Part shown: positions 6,182 to 7,387 of the stretch, one piece after another | How positions within the stretch are numbered: the stretch's first letter is position 1 | Layout: the number at the start of each line of letters is the position of its first letter | Assembly (NCBI GenBank): GCA_002308575.1 | Contig: DBVY01000045.1 | Span: 7,955 to 15,341, forward strand | Reading direction: 5' to 3' | Origin: Christensenella sp. UBA1252 | GTDB lineage: Bacteria; Bacillota; Clostridia; Christensenellales; CAG-1252 | DNA: 7,387 bases | Notes under the pieces: generated by a model | What the model was told of the DNA's origin: nothing | The model's input: the letters and a program-made list of their open reading frames with translations, nothing else | The model's database searches: none | Position numbers and translations under genes: made by a program

Positions 6182-6205
6182 TGCGGACGTGTCAAATTTT
6201 CGGCG
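6168..6205. repeat. 9-bp inverted repeat flanking the regulator -35 box
   Basis: CGCCGAAAA (6168-6176) and its exact complement TTTTCGGCG (6197-6205) are separated by 20 bases that contain the -35 box and a second TTGACA-like element (minus strand, 6190-6195). The left arm lies in the spacer of the promoter. It may be a binding site for a second regulator, possibly the gene's own product. In this CG- and A-rich composition chance is not excluded. Confidence 0.35.
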
Positions 6206-6234
6206 CGAAAAGCAAAATTGTAAAGGACGTATTT

Positions 6235-6357
6235 ATGGCTCGGAACGGAAATAACAAATTTTATAAAATCGCCCTGTTTCTCCGTGTTTTTCAACAAAAC
6301 ATCGGGAAAGATACGCGCGGCAAGTCGATACGATCTCCTCTTTCCGGCAATATATAA
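6235..6357 (+). CDS. Doubtful 40-residue ORF
   Basis: The ATG at 6235 is preceded by AAAGGA with a 7-base spacer. The 40-residue product starts MARNGNNKFYKIALFLRVF and is basic, with a hydrophobic centre but no recognised motif. It ends 7 bases before a terminator-like hairpin. Ribosome site plus terminator make it worth recording, but I see no convincing promoter and no family resemblance, so it may be random. Confidence 0.2.
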   Translation: MARNGNNKFYKIALFLRVFQQNIGKDTRGKSIRSPLSGNI

Positions 6358-6364
6358 AAACGGG

Positions 6365-6400
6365 CGAAAACGTAGCCGATTCGGGCGTTTTCGTTTCTTT
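6365..6400 (+). terminator. Possible rho-independent terminator
   Basis: CGAAAACG (6365-6372) pairs with CGTTTTCG (6386-6393) across a 13-base loop. Three G-U pairs can extend the stem outward, and a T-rich run (TTTCTTTT) follows. On the minus strand the hairpin is followed within a few bases by TTTTT, so it could work in both directions. The stem is only half GC and the loop is long, so strength is uncertain. Confidence 0.35.
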
Positions 6401-6452
6401 TCCCATCTTGAAAAGGCGTTCGTGTTTTTACGTTTCGGAATGGTCTATTTCT

Positions 6453-6483
6453 TTTACATCAAAAGGATCGTTCGCATTTTAAT
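6453..6483 (+). promoter_or_regulatory. Weak promoter candidate for the DUF421 operon
   Basis: TTTACA (6453-6458, five of six) and TTTAAT (6478-6483, five of six) are separated by 19 bases, longer than the preferred 17. The start would be near 6490, about 54 bases before the ATG at 6544. Confidence 0.22.
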
Positions 6484-6507
6484 CAAAACGAACGAAACAC
6501 TTCTCGC

Positions 6508-6521
6508 TCGGTTAAAACCGA
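6508..6521. repeat. 14-base near-palindrome ahead of the DUF421 gene
   Basis: TCGGTT and AACCGA flank a two-base centre (TCGGTTAAAACCGA), 22 bases before the ATG at 6544. It is downstream of the candidate promoter and could be an operator or a leader hairpin. No known regulator site is matched. Confidence 0.3.
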
Positions 6522-6543
6522 CGAAAACGTGCAATCTAATAGT

Positions 6544-7239
6544 ATGCTTACCGTCTTTATTCGATCGATCGTAACCTACGTCTTTTTACTGTTTATTATG
6601 CGTTTGATGGGGAAAAGGCAATTATCCGAGCTTCAACCTTTCGAATTCGTGATCACTTTGATCGTGGCGGAGCTTGCGTGTATCCCGATGTCCGACACGT
6701 CGATCCCCCTCTCCTACGGCATTATCCCGATGTTTACGATGTTTATCCTGCATATCGCGATCACCAAACTCGCGAGCAAAAACCATAAATTCAACCGCTT
6801 TTTGAACGGCGTTCCCGTCGTCGTGATCTCGCCGAAAGGGATCGATCACCGCCTTCTCGACAAACTCGATATGAACGTGACCGACCTTCTTCACGCTTTG
6901 CGCGCGGCGGGATACTTTTACCCGAACGAAGTCGCGTATGCGATCATGGAAACAAACGGAACGCTCAGCGTTTTGCCGAAAAGCGCGTTTGCGCCCGTAA
7001 CGCCGAACGATATGAAAGTTTCGGTGGACGCGAGCGAAATGCCCTACCCGATCATTTGCGAAGGAAGTACTTTTTCCGAAAATCTCTCGATCACGGGCGT
7101 TCGACAAGAGGACGTGGACGCGCTTCTCGAACGGCACGATCTTTCGAAATCGGACGTCCTTTTGTTGACCGTGGATAAAGGGCGCGAAGCCTATCTGCAA
7201 CCCTATAAAGGCACCGCGATCACGGGGGAAAAGATATGA
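6544..7239 (+). CDS. DUF421 (YetF-like) inner-membrane protein
   Basis: A 231-residue protein, normal length for the family. Three hydrophobic segments lie at about 3-19, 33-49 and 58-76. The family hallmarks are IMRLMGKRQLSELQPFEFV (18-36) and AELACIPMSDTSIPLSYGIIP (42-62). A cytoplasmic alpha/beta domain follows, with VPVVVISPKG (90-99) and YAIMETNGTLSVLPK (132-146), and a second small repeat (170-212). DUF421 proteins are widespread in Firmicutes, and related DUF421 proteins such as 2Duf affect spore properties. The molecular role is otherwise poorly known. No Shine-Dalgarno site precedes the ATG. A GTG at 6529 in the same frame would add five residues, but the family N-terminus fits the ATG better. 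It overlaps the next gene by 4 bases. It looks chromosomal. Confidence 0.9.
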   Translation: MLTVFIRSIVTYVFLLFIMRLMGKRQLSELQPFEFVITLIVAELACIPMSDTSIPLSYGIIPMFTMFILHIAITKLASKNHKFNRFLNGVPVVVISPKGIDHRLLDKLDMNVTDLLHALRAAGYFYPNEVAYAIMETNGTLSVLPKSAFAPVTPNDMKVSVDASEMPYPIICEGSTFSENLSITGVRQEDVDALLERHDLSKSDVLLLTVDKGREAYLQPYKGTAITGEKI

Positions 7240-7387
7240 GAAGGCTGATCCTCGCCCTCTCCGTTTTCCTCGCGATCCTCGCCGCGGGGATCGCCGAGCA
7301 GATCACGATCGTTCATATTTACAGAGAGATGCTCACGCAAGCCGAAATCGTGCAAGAAGAAGTGGAAACGGACGTTTCCTCCGCCAT
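7236..7387 (+). CDS. DUF4363-type membrane protein, N-terminal part (cut by window edge)
   Basis: Fifty codons are visible. The start MRRLILALSVFLAILAAGIA is a membrane anchor or uncleaved signal, followed by EQITIVHIYREMLTQAEIVQEEVE, a helical, acidic segment. This layout and its place directly after a DUF421 gene fit the DUF4363 family, which often forms a two-gene operon with DUF421 in Clostridia. The ATG overlaps the DUF421 stop (ATGA), and GGGGGA 8 bases upstream can act as ribosome site. The family call rests mainly on context because most of the protein is outside the window. Confidence 0.65.
   Translation, partial: MRRLILALSVFLAILAAGIAEQITIVHIYREMLTQAEIVQEEVETDVSSA

Larger units (their letters stand above)
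6098..6543. other. 446-base gap between divergent genes; possible phage/chromosome junction
   Basis: The left end (6098-6205) is the control region of the regulator gene. The middle (6235-6357) has only a weak 40-codon ORF, followed by a terminator-like hairpin (6365-6393). The rest (6394-6543) is AT-richer, T-rich on the plus strand, and would contain the promoter of the DUF421 gene. No tRNA, integrase remnant, insertion-sequence end or recognisable attachment site was seen, although an attachment core could not be recognised without its partner outside the window. Confidence 0.5.

Noticed and set aside
6190..6195. Perfect TTGACA on the minus strand as the regulator -35 box
   Set aside because: Seventeen bases downstream there is no -10 match. 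The neighbouring TTGACT pairs correctly with TATATT.
6365..6529. Repeated CGAAAACG/CGTTTTCG octamers in the gap (6365, 6386, 6522) as a regulator-binding array
   Set aside because: Spacing is irregular and such octamers are expected in this A- and CG-rich sequence. Two of them are already explained by the hairpin.
6512..6540. TTAAAA-17-TCTAAT as promoter for DUF421
   Set aside because: Transcription would begin just inside the ATG at 6544, so it could not make the full protein from that start.
6804..6814. GAAC-GGC-GTTC as a second LexA site
   Set aside because: The spacer is 3 instead of 4 bases, and it lies inside the DUF421 coding region (LNGVP codons).
6622..7200. 192-codon minus-strand ORF opposite DUF421
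   Set aside because: DUF421 hallmarks on the plus strand are unambiguous. The minus product is rich in R/H/V/F and looks like a shadow.

Overview
The window holds the left-pointing start of a phage head-assembly (late) gene module, lying next to genes that look chromosomal. The likely host is a moderately GC-rich, low-abundance-type Firmicute of the Clostridia. This rests on strong AGGAGG ribosome sites, a sigma-A type TATAAT box, a Bacillus/Clostridium-type LexA operator (GAAC-N4-GTTC), and a DUF421-DUF4363 gene pair. The species cannot be named from this sequence.

Right to left on the minus strand, positions 4654 to 1 carry a tightly packed phage operon. Its order is: terminase large subunit; a 97-residue protein resembling only the C-terminal part of a terminase small subunit; an 83-residue CX4C/CX2C putative zinc protein; the portal; an acidic scaffold-like protein; and the first 60 codons of the probable major capsid protein. 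Genes overlap or lie a few bases apart, and most have strong Shine-Dalgarno sites. Together they would make the procapsid (portal, scaffold, capsid) and the DNA-packaging motor.

Positions 4719-5495 on the plus strand carry a secreted, membrane-anchored protein with probable SH3-like domains and a Tyr/Asp-rich tail. Its TATAAT box is placed so that the transcript should begin at the ATG itself (leaderless). It is divergent from the terminase gene and convergent with the next gene.

Positions 5501-6097 on the minus strand carry a sigma-70-region-4-like helix-turn-helix protein. Its promoter (TTGACT-16-TATATT) is followed directly by a perfect palindrome, GAACATATGTTC, which matches the Gram-positive LexA/DinR box. 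The simplest reading is an SOS-induced activator for the late module on the same strand, giving a direct link between DNA damage and particle production. That link is an inference.

Positions 6098-6543 form a 446-base gap with regulatory dyads, a weak 40-codon ORF and a terminator-like hairpin. It may hold the boundary between phage-derived and chromosomal DNA. Positions 6544-7387 on the plus strand carry a DUF421 (YetF-like) membrane protein overlapping by 4 bases with a DUF4363-type protein cut by the window edge.

No integrase, early phage repressor, replication gene, complete small terminase, RNA gene, CRISPR array or insertion sequence is visible.
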